64,000 bases of DNA, from NCBI GenBank assembly GCA_041686855.1, contig JAWLDA010000001.1, positions 434,001 through 498,000 on the forward strand. Reading direction: 5' to 3'. The translations under genes and the position numbers were made by a program. How positions within the stretch are numbered: position 1 is the stretch's first letter; every line of letters starts with the position of its first letter. Under the pieces are notes generated by a model. That model did not search any database. It was not told the DNA's origin and worked only from the letters and a program-made list of their open reading frames with translations. The stretch is from JAWLDA01 sp041686855 (GTDB taxonomy: Bacteria; Bacillota; Limnochordia; DTU080; RSA5). Shown piece by piece: positions 8,156 to 16,846 of the stretch.

Positions 8156-9163
8156 ATGTCAAAGTTTCGTGATATCTTTCGGGGCAAGGGCAGATACGTC
8201 ACCGTTCGGGCCGAGAACGAGGCCGATCAAACAAAGCGCGAGGTCCCCGACGGGCTGTGGACCAAGTGTGACGCGTGCCGGGCCATGCTCTACAATAAGG
8301 ACTTGGAACGCAATCTCTTCGTGTGTGACAAGTGTGGGCACCACTTTCCGATCGGAGCCCTGACGCGACTGGCCCAGCTGGTGGACGACGTTGACTCTTT
8401 TGAGGAGTTTGACGCCAACATGCGGCCGTCCAACCCGTTGGAGTTTCCGCAATACCCGGACAAGTTGGCCCGTGACCTGGAACGATCGGGGAATCACGAC
8501 GCCATCACCACCGGGAAGGGATATGTCGGAGGGGTCGCCTCTGTCCTCATCGTGATGGACTTCCACTTTATGGCCGGCAGCATGGGCTCGGTTGTAGGCG
8601 AGCGGGTGACGCGCGCCTTTGAGCGGGCCGCTTCGATGGGGCTACCTGTCGTCGCTGTCTCCGCCTCAGGGGGTGCCCGTATGCAGGAGGGCATCTTATC
8701 CCTCATGCAGATGCAAAAGACGGTGGCGGCCGTCGAGAGGCTAGCGCGCCAGTCCCTCCTCTACATTTCGATCCTGACGCACCCTACCACGGCCGGTGTT
8801 TTCGGTAGCTTCGCCTCCCTAGGGGATGTCAACATCGCAGAACCTGGGGCGACGATCGGTTTTGCGGGACAACGGGTGATCGAGGAGACGACTCGGAAAG
8901 CGGTGCCCCCAACGCTACAAAAAGCGGAGACGGTGTACGCCAACGGGTTTATTGACCGGATTATTCCTCGGGCTGAGCTCAAGGGCGAGATTACCAAGTT
9001 GTTGAGCTGGCACACTGGTCGGATTCCTGATGTTTCGGTTGAGTCGACGGAGGGCTCGGCTTTTGATGTTAGTCACGAGAACGGTTCGGCCGAGGAGTCG
9101 ACCGAGTCGAACGGGAATGGACAGGCCCATGGTGAGCTGGTGGAGAGAGGAAGGTTTACATGA
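8156..9163 (+). CDS. accD: Acetyl-CoA carboxylase carboxyltransferase subunit beta
   Basis: Beta subunit of the carboxyltransferase that makes malonyl-CoA for fatty acid synthesis. A zinc ribbon is formed by C38, C41, C57 and C60. The crotonase-fold body follows, with GARMQEG and the ATIGFAGQRVIEET motif. The last 35 or so residues are a low-complexity Ser/Glu/Asn tail beyond the usual end of the family. I start at ATG 8156 rather than TTG 8120 because it fits the family N-terminus (MSKFRDIF). Its usual partner accA is not adjacent. Instead the stop overlaps the start of dacF by four bases (ATGA), an unusual pairing. Confidence 0.96.
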   Translation: MSKFRDIFRGKGRYVTVRAENEADQTKREVPDGLWTKCDACRAMLYNKDLERNLFVCDKCGHHFPIGALTRLAQLVDDVDSFEEFDANMRPSNPLEFPQYPDKLARDLERSGNHDAITTGKGYVGGVASVLIVMDFHFMAGSMGSVVGERVTRAFERAASMGLPVVAVSASGGARMQEGILSLMQMQKTVAAVERLARQSLLYISILTHPTTAGVFGSFASLGDVNIAEPGATIGFAGQRVIEETTRKAVPPTLQKAETVYANGFIDRIIPRAELKGEITKLLSWHTGRIPDVSVESTEGSAFDVSHENGSAEESTESNGNGQAHGELVERGRFT

Positions 9164-10356
9164 GTGAGCCTAGGGCTCAGCCCGGACGCGCTGCTGTCCA
9201 TTGGTGTTCCCGCGTCCTGCTGATTTTGACGCTCTTGTTTGGTCTGGGCTCCCGAGAGGCGCTCGCCTTTGATGTCGAGGCCAGCTCCGCAATTCTCATG
9301 GATGCGCGCACCGGCCAGGTTCTCTTTGAGAAGGACGCGGACGCGGCGTTGCCGCCAGCTAGTCTAACAAAGATCGTGACGCTTTTAGTCGTCATGGACG
9401 CCGTCAAGGACGGCCGAGTGAGCTTGGACGATGAGGTTCGCACGAGCCAAAGGGCGAGTGCGACCGGAGGATCCCAAGTATGGCTGGCAGAGGGCGAAAC
9501 GCACTCGCTACGGGATATGCTCAAGGCGATTGCAATCGCATCGGCTAACGACGCGAGTGTTGCGGTTGCGGAGTTTATTGCAGGCACGGAGGCGGCCTTC
9601 GCCGGTTTAATGACCGAGCGGGCACAAGAGTTGGGAATGACCGAAAGCGTCTTTTACAACTCGGACGGTCTCCCGCCGGGGGAAGGAGAAGAACCGACCC
9701 TCTCGTCAGCGCGCGATATGGCCATTGCAGCGCGCACACTCATTCAAAACCACCCTGAGGTGCTCGACTGGACCTCGACGGTGATGGAGACGTTTCGGCA
9801 AGAGCCTCTGTTTATCTTGTACAACACCAATCGACTCGTCAGTTCTTACGACGGGCTCGACGGACTAAAAACCGGACATACGAACGCGGCCGGCTGGTGC
9901 CTCGTTGCCACTGCGAACCGGGGCGATGTCCGCTTGATCTCCGTTGTGATGGGCACCGAGAGCCAAAATGCACGTGATGAACAGACCCGGCGCCTGCTTG
10001 ATCACGGGTTTGGCGCTTTCGTCCCTACGGTCGCTGGGGAAGGCGTCGTCGGCGAGATCCGTGTCCCCACGGGAACACCCGAGCGGATCGATGTCGAATT
10101 GGCAGAGCCGGCTACATTGCTTGCGCCTCGTGGCGTCAACGCCGACATCCAGGGTAGGATCGAGACGCCTGAAAACCTCGAAGCGCCATTGGCGGCAGGG
10201 GACGATGTCGGTGAGTACGTCGTCAGTTTGGACGGCGACGAGGTGTTGCGCGTGCCACTGCTCGCGTCGGAGGAAGTCGAACGCGCCAATCTGTTTGTTC
10301 GAGCATGGAGATCGATCCGAGACTTCGTCACCGGCCTCTTCACGTCGAACGGGTAG
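9160..10356 (+). CDS. dacF: D-alanyl-D-alanine carboxypeptidase (DacF/PBP5 type)
   Basis: Serine DD-carboxypeptidase of peptidase family S11 that trims pentapeptides in peptidoglycan. A signal peptide (about residues 15-36, ending ALAF) exports it. The three active-site motifs are present: SLTK (S68, K71), SAN (128-130) and KTG (237-239). A C-terminal beta domain (about 280-370) and an amphipathic tail (FVRAWRSIRDFVTGLF) for membrane attachment follow, as in PBP5/DacF. It is translationally coupled to accD through an ATGA overlap. Position near spore genes makes a DacF-like role possible, but a vegetative role cannot be excluded. Confidence 0.93.
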   Translation: MSEPRAQPGRAAVHWCSRVLLILTLLFGLGSREALAFDVEASSAILMDARTGQVLFEKDADAALPPASLTKIVTLLVVMDAVKDGRVSLDDEVRTSQRASATGGSQVWLAEGETHSLRDMLKAIAIASANDASVAVAEFIAGTEAAFAGLMTERAQELGMTESVFYNSDGLPPGEGEEPTLSSARDMAIAARTLIQNHPEVLDWTSTVMETFRQEPLFILYNTNRLVSSYDGLDGLKTGHTNAAGWCLVATANRGDVRLISVVMGTESQNARDEQTRRLLDHGFGAFVPTVAGEGVVGEIRVPTGTPERIDVELAEPATLLAPRGVNADIQGRIETPENLEAPLAAGDDVGEYVVSLDGDEVLRVPLLASEEVERANLFVRAWRSIRDFVTGLFTSNG

Positions 10357-10395
10357 CGCTTCTGGGTCGAACGACAAGAGGAAGGAAAGACGATT

Positions 10396-11364
10396 TTGTT
10401 CGGGGAATACTCTTCAGCCCGAGCCGTGCAACGAAGCGGCGTACATACACAGAAGGCCCACGCCAAAGTGAATCTGATTTTACGCGTCGGATCACCGCGG
10501 GGTGATGGTTACCATCCCGTAGCCACGGTTCTGCACACGTTGGCGCTTCACGACACAGTACAGATCTCGTGGAAGGGTCTCCGGTCGCAAGCAGATGGAG
10601 CTCCGCCGGTAGTGAGCGTCGTTACCGACGATCCCACTTTGCCGAGCGGGCTAGAGAACTTGGCGGGTCAGGCCGTGTTGGTGTTGCAAGGCCACTTGCA
10701 GCAGCGGCGCTGGGCGGGCGGGAGCATTGAGGTTTATATTCGCAAGCGCATTCCCGTCGCAGCCGGCTTGGCAGGGGGAAGCGCAGACGCAGCAGCAGTG
10801 TTGCGTGGTCTCAATTCAGCGTTTGATTTGGGGATTAGTCCAGTTGAGCTCTGCGCTCTGGGAGGGACGATCGGTTCCGATGTCCCAGCGTGTGTGCTCG
10901 GAGGGTCCCTCTTTGGTCAGGGACGAGGCGAGCGGGTGAGAGCGCTTAACTCGGGCCGCTATTGGTGGGTGCTTGTTAACCCAGGGGGAGCGCTGAGCGC
11001 CAGAGAAGTGTATGAGGCCTTCGACGCCGAGCCCGATGAGCCCGGGGGCCCTGAGTTGGAGTGGCCGCTCTCGCGGATGGCTCCTGGATTTCAAGAAGCG
11101 TTGGCGTCATCGGATCCAAGGAGATTGGCTCCCTACTTGTATAATGACCTTGAGTCACCGGTTGCACGTCTCAGTCCGGAGACAGCGAGGTTGCGTCAGC
11201 GCCTACTCGACTTAGGCGCCATGGCGGCGCTGGTCTCGGGGAGTGGTCCGACGGTGGCTGCGCTGGCGGCTGGGCCCGATGACGCCGAGAGGTTGGCCGA
11301 ACGCATAAGACCGGATGTCCCCTGGGTTTGGTGGGGCGCCTCCGTGGGCCCCCTGTTTCAATAG
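10396..11364 (+). CDS. ispE: 4-diphosphocytidyl-2-C-methyl-D-erythritol kinase
   Basis: GHMP-family kinase of the MEP isoprenoid pathway. It shows AHAKVNLILRV near residue 21, the ATP loop PVAAGLAGGSADAAAVL near residue 120, and a C-terminal VSGSGPTVAAL. The TTG start at 10396 follows GAGGAAGGAAAG with good spacing. It adds about 18 residues ahead of the usual AKxNL start, so a later GTG is possible. The gene lies between dacF and a GntR regulator; in Bacillus ispE directly precedes purR. Confidence 0.95.
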   Translation: MFGEYSSARAVQRSGVHTQKAHAKVNLILRVGSPRGDGYHPVATVLHTLALHDTVQISWKGLRSQADGAPPVVSVVTDDPTLPSGLENLAGQAVLVLQGHLQQRRWAGGSIEVYIRKRIPVAAGLAGGSADAAAVLRGLNSAFDLGISPVELCALGGTIGSDVPACVLGGSLFGQGRGERVRALNSGRYWWVLVNPGGALSAREVYEAFDAEPDEPGGPELEWPLSRMAPGFQEALASSDPRRLAPYLYNDLESPVARLSPETARLRQRLLDLGAMAALVSGSGPTVAALAAGPDDAERLAERIRPDVPWVWWGASVGPLFQ

Positions 11365-11379
11365 CGGAGATGATGGAAC

Positions 11380-12096
11380 ATGGCGAAGCTTCAGCCGATA
11401 CAGCTGAATAGTTACAAGCCCCTCAGGGAGCTCGTCTTTGACGCCATTCACGAAGCGATTCTGAGCGGCGCGCTCGAGCCGGGGGAGCGCTTGATGGAGG
11501 CACAGATTGCCGAAGAGTTAGGCGTAAGCCGGACTCCCGTGCGGGAAGCGATCCGCAAGTTGGAGTTGGCCAACTTTGTTGTCATGATCCCGCGGCGGGG
11601 CGCATACGTCGCAGATATTACTCTCAAAGACGTCGCGGATGTGTTCGAGATTCGCGGAGCGCTAGAAGGCTTGGCCGCGGAGTTGGCGGCAGAGCGGGCT
11701 TCGGATGAGGAGATCGAACAGCTCGAACGCCTCCTGGTGGAGATCGGCAAGTCGATCGAGGCCCAAGACGTGGAGCGTCTTGTCGACCTCGATACCCAGT
11801 TCCATGACCATATACTCAAAGCGAGTCGCAACGAGCGACTCGACCAGATTCTTAGCCAATTGCGGGAGCAGATCCAACGCTTTCGGACACAGACGCTTGC
11901 CCGACCGACGCGCATGCGCGTCGCCCTCGAAGAGCACCGGGGGCTCGTCGAGGCGCTAGCGGAGCGGAACGGTGAGCTGGCCCGGCAGCTCGCGGCTCAG
12001 CACATCGAGAGCGCCGAGAACAGCCTGATGCAGCTCAACTTTGAAGGACGGCACAATCGGAATAAGCGTGGGGATGGAGAAGAGGCGTCTTCATGA
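11380..12096 (+). CDS. GntR-family regulator, FadR (FCD) subfamily
   Basis: DNA-binding regulator with an N-terminal winged helix-turn-helix (about residues 15-78; EELGVSRTPVREAIRKLE is the recognition region). The C-terminal all-helical FCD domain (about 85-220) has the family's metal/ligand residues in FEIRGALEGLAAELA, DLDTQFHDHIL and EEHRGLVEAL. The ligand is probably a small carboxylic acid, unknown here. Its stop overlaps the next start by four bases (ATGA), so it is co-translated with the nucleotidyltransferase. No catabolic operon adjoins it. Confidence 0.92.
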   Translation: MAKLQPIQLNSYKPLRELVFDAIHEAILSGALEPGERLMEAQIAEELGVSRTPVREAIRKLELANFVVMIPRRGAYVADITLKDVADVFEIRGALEGLAAELAAERASDEEIEQLERLLVEIGKSIEAQDVERLVDLDTQFHDHILKASRNERLDQILSQLREQIQRFRTQTLARPTRMRVALEEHRGLVEALAERNGELARQLAAQHIESAENSLMQLNFEGRHNRNKRGDGEEASS

Positions 12097-12854
12097 TGGT
12101 TGAGGCGGTAGTCCTCGCAGGAGCGCTAAACGACGGCCGACTCGGCGAAGTGAGCGCTGTCGAGCATGAAGCTCTCATACCGATTCACGGGCGCCCGATG
12201 ATTCAATACGTGCTGGAGGCACTGCGGGCGACGCGCACCGTGAGTAGGATCGTGGTCGTTGGCCCCGCGTCGGTATTAATCTCCTCGGGGGCTGTGGACG
12301 GCGTCGACGTAGTTGATGGCCGCGGGACCATGGTGCAGAATTTGCGCATCGGTGTGGACCGACTGCAACCCACCGGACCGGTCCTCGTCGTCACGTCGGA
12401 TATCCCGTTAATCCATCCCGAGGCGATCGACGATTTCGTGGAGCGGTGTCGTACGACCAAAGCGGATATCTACTATCCGATTGTGCGTAAGGAGACCAAT
12501 GAGCGAGCCTTCCCGGGTGTGAAGCGAACGTACGTCCACCTCAAGGACGGCGTGTTCACAGGCGGCAACTTGGCGCTCCTCGATCCCAAAGTGATCCCCG
12601 CGTGCGAGGGCGTAATTGCTCAGGCGGTGGCTATGCGCAAAAAACCGTGGCAGCTCAGTCGCATGCTCGGGTTCATCTTTATCGTCAAGCTGCTCGCGCG
12701 CCGACTCGCGCTCAACGAAATTGAAGACCGCGTCAAGAGCATCTTAGGGTTTTACGGTGTCGGCGTTGAGTCACCCTATCCAGAGGTCGGCATCGACGTG
12801 GACAAACCCGAAGATCTTGCACTGGTCGAGCAGGCCTTTGGCGGGCGACAATAG
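12093..12854 (+). CDS. MobA-like NTP transferase family protein
   Basis: Nucleotidyltransferase-fold protein (NTP_transf_3/MobA-like). The N-terminal nucleotide-binding loop is atypical (VVLAGALNDGRLG instead of LAGGxSxRMG). PIHGRPMIQYVLEAL and the metal-binding VTSDIPLIHPEAI follow. The C-terminal half has no clear assignment. Proteins of this kind occur beside ispE and purR in other Bacillota, but the substrate is unknown to me. ATG 12093 overlaps the end of the GntR gene. Confidence 0.8.
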   Translation: MMVEAVVLAGALNDGRLGEVSAVEHEALIPIHGRPMIQYVLEALRATRTVSRIVVVGPASVLISSGAVDGVDVVDGRGTMVQNLRIGVDRLQPTGPVLVVTSDIPLIHPEAIDDFVERCRTTKADIYYPIVRKETNERAFPGVKRTYVHLKDGVFTGGNLALLDPKVIPACEGVIAQAVAMRKKPWQLSRMLGFIFIVKLLARRLALNEIEDRVKSILGFYGVGVESPYPEVGIDVDKPEDLALVEQAFGGRQ

Positions 12855-12902
12855 CGGTCCGTCAACGGGAAGGGCCATCCGCCGACCAAAGCGCACCGGG
12901 AG

Positions 12903-13721
12903 GTGAGCGCACTGCGACGAAGTGAACGCCTGACGGCGCTAACAAAGCTCCTTGTGGATCGGCCTAATCGGGTGATCTCGCTGGCCGAGTTCGTTCGCCG
13001 TTTTAGCGCGGCCAAGTCGACCATCAGCGAGGATTTGGCCATCGTGCGGGACGTCTTTGAAGCCCAGGGGCTTGGGCGTGTGGAGACCATCACCGGCGCT
13101 GCCGGCGGTGTGCGTTACGTTCCCATGCTGGGCGCCGGCGAGACACGCAGCGTCGCAGGGGAGATCTGTACAGAGTTAGCCGATCCGCGCCGTATTCTCC
13201 CAGGTGGATTCTTGTACATGTCAGACCTTGTCTCATCGCCATCGCTCATGAGTCGGGTGGGTGAGGTGTTTGCTACGCGGTTCGTCGCCAACGCTCCCGA
13301 GGTGGTTCTCACGCTTGAGACGCGCGGGATCCCCATTGCGCTGATGACGGCCCGCGCTCTTGACGTGCCACTCGCGATCGTCCGCCGCGTGAGTCGGGTG
13401 ACTGAGGGGAGTGTCGTCACGATGAATTACGTATCCGGCTCGGCCAAGCGGATCGAGACGATGTCGCTCTCCCGGCGGGCGCTTAGCGAAGGGACACGTG
13501 TGCTGATCGTCGACGATTTTATGAAGGCCGGAGGCAGCGCCAAGGGCCTCGTCGATCTGGTCGCCGAGTTTGGCGCCGAGGTATGTGGCATCGGGGTGTT
13601 GGTCGAGACAGCGGCGCCTCGGCAGAAGCTTGTACACGAATACGTCTCGTTGGTGGTCCTGGACGCGGTCGATGAGGCGACGAGAGTGGTGCGAGTGCGC
13701 CCAAGCGATTGGATCGCGTAG
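12903..13721 (+). CDS. purR: Pur operon repressor PurR
   Basis: Bacillota-type purine repressor, responsive to PRPP. An N-terminal winged helix (about residues 1-75, ISLAEFVRRFSAAKSTISEDL) is followed by a phosphoribosyltransferase-like domain with the PRPP loop VLIVDDFMKAGGSAKGL near residue 200. GTG 12903 is the first canonical start but lies inside the only good ribosome binding site (GGGAGGTGAG, 12898-12907). CTG 12912 is correctly spaced from that site and gives MRRSERL, which fits the family N-terminus. The true start may therefore be CTG. No yabJ or spoVG follows, unlike Bacillus. Confidence 0.95.
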   Translation: MSALRRSERLTALTKLLVDRPNRVISLAEFVRRFSAAKSTISEDLAIVRDVFEAQGLGRVETITGAAGGVRYVPMLGAGETRSVAGEICTELADPRRILPGGFLYMSDLVSSPSLMSRVGEVFATRFVANAPEVVLTLETRGIPIALMTARALDVPLAIVRRVSRVTEGSVVTMNYVSGSAKRIETMSLSRRALSEGTRVLIVDDFMKAGGSAKGLVDLVAEFGAEVCGIGVLVETAAPRQKLVHEYVSLVVLDAVDEATRVVRVRPSDWIA

Positions 13722-13747
13722 TCTCACGACTTATCGTCCGGACGAAT

Positions 13748-13777
13748 TTGACGAAGCGAGTTTGGTCATGCTATACT
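13748..13777 (+). promoter_or_regulatory. Promoter of tRNA-Gln
   Basis: TTGACG (13748-13753), 18-base spacer, TATACT (13772-13777), 15 bases before the mature tRNA. Confidence 0.8.
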
Positions 13778-13791
13778 TAGCAAGCACGCAG

Positions 13792-13865
13792 TGGGGTATG
13801 GTGTAACGGCAGCACTCGAGATTTTGGATCTCGCTGTCCAGGTTCGAATCCTGGTACCCCAGCCA
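13792..13865 (+). tRNA. tRNA-Gln (anticodon UUG)
   Basis: Acceptor stem TGGGGTA pairs with TACCCCA (13855-13861). Anticodon loop ATTTTGGAT gives UUG, the T-loop GGTTCGAATCC is perfect, and CCA is encoded (13863-13865). It has its own promoter and terminator. Confidence 0.96.
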
Positions 13866-13877
13866 TACATCTTATGA

Positions 13878-13904
13878 GCCGCCTATTTCACGGGCGGCTT
13901 TTTT
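13878..13904 (+). terminator. Terminator of tRNA-Gln
   Basis: GCCGCC (13878-13883) pairs with GGCGGC (13893-13898), followed by six T. Confidence 0.9.
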
Positions 13905-14021
13905 GTTTGCCGCCTATGATTGGACCGGATGTTACCGGTGATACGTCTTGCGCGTGAAACACCAAACGCACGACGCTCCATACAATGGTGCAGTCACCAT
14001 AGTTGGAAACGGGGAATCGTC

Positions 14022-14648
14022 GTGCTTTGGACCGGTCTACTCCTGACTCTCGCACTCAGCTTGGATGGCTTCATCGTCGGCATGCACTACGGGATTCGCC
14101 GAATTAAGATTCCTTTCGGCTCGCTTGTGATCATCGGCGCCTGTACCGCTCTCGGGATGGGTGCCTCCATGGCCTTCGGCGAGGGATTCTCAGGACTTAT
14201 TTCGGTTGAAGGGGCGCACGTGCTCGGAGGCGGGGTTCTCATCGCCCTCGGTCTGTGGCAGTTGCTGCAGGCGTGGTTGGAGTACGTACGCCGCCAGAAC
14301 CGAACGAGCAGGCGGGCGTTATTTAGGTTGCGCGTCCGGCCGCTCGGCGTGGTTGTTCAGGTACTGGCGGACCCGACCCAGGTCGATCACGACGATTCGG
14401 GCGTGATCGACGTCAAAGAGGCGCTCGTGTTGGGCGTCGCCCTGGGCCTCGACACGCTGGCAGCCGGGTTTGCCGCCGCAATGTTGGGTTTTGCGCTTCC
14501 CCTTGCCGCGGGTGTTGCTGGCGGTCTCCTGTTACTCGTCTGGGTGGGTCTGCGATACGGGCACCGGTTTGGTCCCGCGGCGCTCGGCGGCCGCGGCATG
14601 TTCATTCCCGGACTCGTCCTTGTAATAATGGGAATTCTACAACTTTGA
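14022..14648 (+). CDS. ytaF: YtaF-like sporulation membrane protein (MntP/LysE-type fold)
   Basis: Polytopic inner-membrane protein related to MntP manganese exporters. About six transmembrane segments occur in two halves, each with an acidic residue in a small-residue-rich helix (LALSLDGFIVGMHYG; VALGLDTLAAGFAAAML), as in the MntP/YtaF family. A soluble stretch (about 95-130) separates the halves. GTG 14022 gives the usual short N-terminus and follows GGGGAA; the upstream in-frame ATG at 13920 would add 34 non-membrane residues. In Bacillus YtaF is annotated as a sporulation protein; metal export is only a family-based guess. Confidence 0.82.
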   Translation: MLWTGLLLTLALSLDGFIVGMHYGIRRIKIPFGSLVIIGACTALGMGASMAFGEGFSGLISVEGAHVLGGGVLIALGLWQLLQAWLEYVRRQNRTSRRALFRLRVRPLGVVVQVLADPTQVDHDDSGVIDVKEALVLGVALGLDTLAAGFAAAMLGFALPLAAGVAGGLLLLVWVGLRYGHRFGPAALGGRGMFIPGLVLVIMGILQL

Positions 14649-14666
14649 GGAGAGGATCATTACAGC

Positions 14667-14694
14667 TTGAATTGGTGCGTTGATTTGGTATGAT
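14667..14694 (+). promoter_or_regulatory. Promoter of glmU
   Basis: TTGAAT (14667-14672), 16-base spacer, TATGAT (14689-14694), about 58 bases before the glmU start. Confidence 0.7.
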
Positions 14695-14752
14695 CGAGTT
14701 GTGTCGCTCTTTGCGGCTCGCGACACCTTTCGTTAAAAGGGGAATAATACTG

Positions 14753-15778
14753 ATGAGCTCGGTTACAGGCGTGATTTTGGCGGCCGGCATGGGGACGCGC
14801 ATGCGCTCCCAACTCGTCAAAGTGCTACACCCTCTCGGAGGGCGGCCCATGATCACGTATCCGATCGAAGCGCTGAAACAAGCCGGAGTGGACCGGGTGA
14901 TCCTCGTCGTTGGGCACCAGGCCGAGCAGGTGCGGGCGCAGGTGCAAGGGGACGCCGAGTTTGTCGTTCAACACGAACAGCTCGGCACGGCCCACGCCGT
15001 GGATCAAGCCCGCGGGCTCTTGCGTGGATTCGCCGGGACAGTGGTGGTCACATACGGCGACACACCGCTCTATCGTGCCGAAACGTACAAGGGGTTCATC
15101 GAAGAGCATGAGCGCTCAGGCGCAGTTGCCACCGTCATGTCGACCATCGTCGACGTGCCGTACGGTTACGGGCGAATCGTGCGTAGAGAATCCGGCGACT
15201 TTAAGGCCATTGTCGAGCAACGGGACATCACCTCTCCCCAAATCGAGGAGATTCGGGAGATTAACACCGGTACATATGCGTTCCGAAGTGAGGCGCTCTT
15301 TGAAGCGCTTGGACACGTCACGAACGAGAACGATCAAGGCGAGTACTACCTCCCTGATGCGCTGGCTATTCTGCACCGACGCGGGGAGGCTGTGCGCATT
15401 CATGTGTTGGACGATCCCGTTGAGGCGCTCGGCATCAATGATCGCGTTCAACTCGCCGAAGCGGAGGAGGTACTGCGCGAGCGTACGCTCCGCCAGTTGA
15501 TGGAGTCCGGGGTGAGCGTCGTCGATCCTCGCAGCACGCACGTTCATCCTGGGGTCGAGATCGGGGCGGATACAGTGATCCATCCGTTCACATCCCTGGA
15601 AGGGGAGACTCGAGTGGGGGAGCGATGCGCCATCGGTCCTCACACTCGCTTGGTCGACACCCAGGTGGGCAGCGACGCAGTCGTCCGATCGAGTTATGCC
15701 GAACAAAGCGCGATCGACGCCGGGGCCGTGGTTGGGCCTTTCGCCAACCTTGCCCCCGGATCGCGTGTGACCAAGTAG
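14753..15778 (+). CDS. glmU: GlmU, truncated: uridylyltransferase domain without acetyltransferase half
   Basis: The N-terminal half is a complete N-acetylglucosamine-1-phosphate uridylyltransferase. It has the nucleotide loop VILAAGMGTRMRS with the conserved Lys in LVKVLHPLGG, the QLGTAHAV motif, the metal site VTYGDTPL, and the EINTGTY and ND motifs. The left-handed beta helix begins (HPGVEIGADTVIHPFTSL) but stops at GPFANLAPGSRVTK. The protein is 341 residues against about 456 in typical GlmU, so the acetyl-CoA site and catalytic His of the acetyltransferase are absent. The DNA after the TAG does not continue the homology in any frame. Glucosamine-1-phosphate acetylation must be done by another protein, if this gene is the only copy. 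ATG 14753 follows AAAAGGGG. Confidence 0.92.
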   Translation: MSSVTGVILAAGMGTRMRSQLVKVLHPLGGRPMITYPIEALKQAGVDRVILVVGHQAEQVRAQVQGDAEFVVQHEQLGTAHAVDQARGLLRGFAGTVVVTYGDTPLYRAETYKGFIEEHERSGAVATVMSTIVDVPYGYGRIVRRESGDFKAIVEQRDITSPQIEEIREINTGTYAFRSEALFEALGHVTNENDQGEYYLPDALAILHRRGEAVRIHVLDDPVEALGINDRVQLAEAEEVLRERTLRQLMESGVSVVDPRSTHVHPGVEIGADTVIHPFTSLEGETRVGERCAIGPHTRLVDTQVGSDAVVRSSYAEQSAIDAGAVVGPFANLAPGSRVTK

Positions 15779-15868
15779 CTTTAAAGGAGACCTCACGTAG
15801 ACTGGGGAGGAGTCCCCCACTTAGCTGAAGCGTAGGGACATTTGCAAAGGAGTAGTGCTCCGAGGCCT

Positions 15869-16819
15869 ATGTTACACGAATCGCAAGAGAGAATCAGGCT
15901 CTTTACGGGGACGTCCAATCCCGAATTGGCGTATGAGATCGCTGAATACTTAGGTTTGCCGATGGGCGACGCCGAAGTGAAGCGGTTTAAAGACGGCGAG
16001 ATCAATCTTCAGGTGAATGAGACGGTACGGGGGAAGAAATGCTTCGTCATCCAGCCGACGTGTCCACCGGCCGACTCGAATCTCATGGAGCTGCTCGTGA
16101 TGATCGACGCCTTAAAACGAGCTTCGGCCAAGTCCGTCGCTGCGGTGATTCCCTATTACGGCTACGCCCGTCAAGATCGCAAGAACAAACCAAGAGATCC
16201 CATTTGCGCCAAGTTGGTCGCCAATCTGCTCGAAGCAGCAGGTGCGGATCGGGTGCTGACTATGGATCTTCACGCCGGTCAGATTCAAGGGTTTTTTGAT
16301 ATCCCGGTGGACAACCTCAAAGCGCTTCCCATTCTCGCCGATTATTTCTCCAATAAAGGGCTCGACAATGTGGTCGTCGTCGCTCCCGATGTCGGTGGAG
16401 TGGCACGGGCGCGGGAGATGTCGCAGCGCCTGCATGCGCCGCTTGCCATTCTGGACAAGCGTCGTCCACAGCCTAACGTCGCCGAAGTTTTGCACGTTAT
16501 CGGAGATGTAAAGGGGAAAGTGGCGATCATGGTCGACGACCTCATCGACACAGGAGGCACCATCTCTCACGGCGCGACGGCGCTTCTCAAGAGTGGCGCC
16601 ACCAAAGTGTACGCATGCTGCACGCACCCCGTATTCTCCCATCCGGCCGTTGAGCGGTTGCAACAAGCGTCGATCGAAGAGGTGGTCGTCACCAACACGA
16701 TTTTGACGCCTCCGGAGAATCGGCCCGAAAAGATCAAGTGCTTGTCGGTTGCGCCGATGTTTGGTGAAGCGATTCGCCGAATCTTTGAAGAAGTCTCAGT
16801 AAGTCGACTCTTTGACTGA
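15869..16819 (+). CDS. prs: Ribose-phosphate pyrophosphokinase (PRPP synthetase)
   Basis: Makes PRPP from ribose-5-phosphate and ATP, feeding purines, pyrimidines, His and Trp. It shows FTGTSNPELA near the start, the ATP-binding VIPYYGYARQDRK flexible region, DLHAGQIQGFF and the PRPP loop VAIMVDDLIDTGGT. Length (316 residues) is normal. I prefer ATG 15869 to TTG 15842; the TTG would add nine residues. The Shine-Dalgarno for the ATG is weak (CCGAGG). The gene follows glmU, as in Bacillus. The ctc promoter overlaps its 3' end. Confidence 0.97.
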   Translation: MLHESQERIRLFTGTSNPELAYEIAEYLGLPMGDAEVKRFKDGEINLQVNETVRGKKCFVIQPTCPPADSNLMELLVMIDALKRASAKSVAAVIPYYGYARQDRKNKPRDPICAKLVANLLEAAGADRVLTMDLHAGQIQGFFDIPVDNLKALPILADYFSNKGLDNVVVVAPDVGGVARAREMSQRLHAPLAILDKRRPQPNVAEVLHVIGDVKGKVAIMVDDLIDTGGTISHGATALLKSGATKVYACCTHPVFSHPAVERLQQASIEEVVVTNTILTPPENRPEKIKCLSVAPMFGEAIRRIFEEVSVSRLFD

Positions 16820-16840
16820 AAGTTGGAGGCGGTGGTATAA
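16811..16840 (+). promoter_or_regulatory. Promoter of ctc leader
   Basis: TTGACT (16811-16816), 18-base spacer, TATAAT (16835-16840). It overlaps the prs stop codon, and transcription would start near 16847. Confidence 0.85.
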
Positions 16841-16846
16841 TAATAC

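Noticed and set aside
15779..15868. Frameshift as the reason for the short GlmU
   Set aside because: None of the frames after the TAG continues the acetyltransferase beta helix, and prs follows within 90 bases, so there is no room for the missing part.
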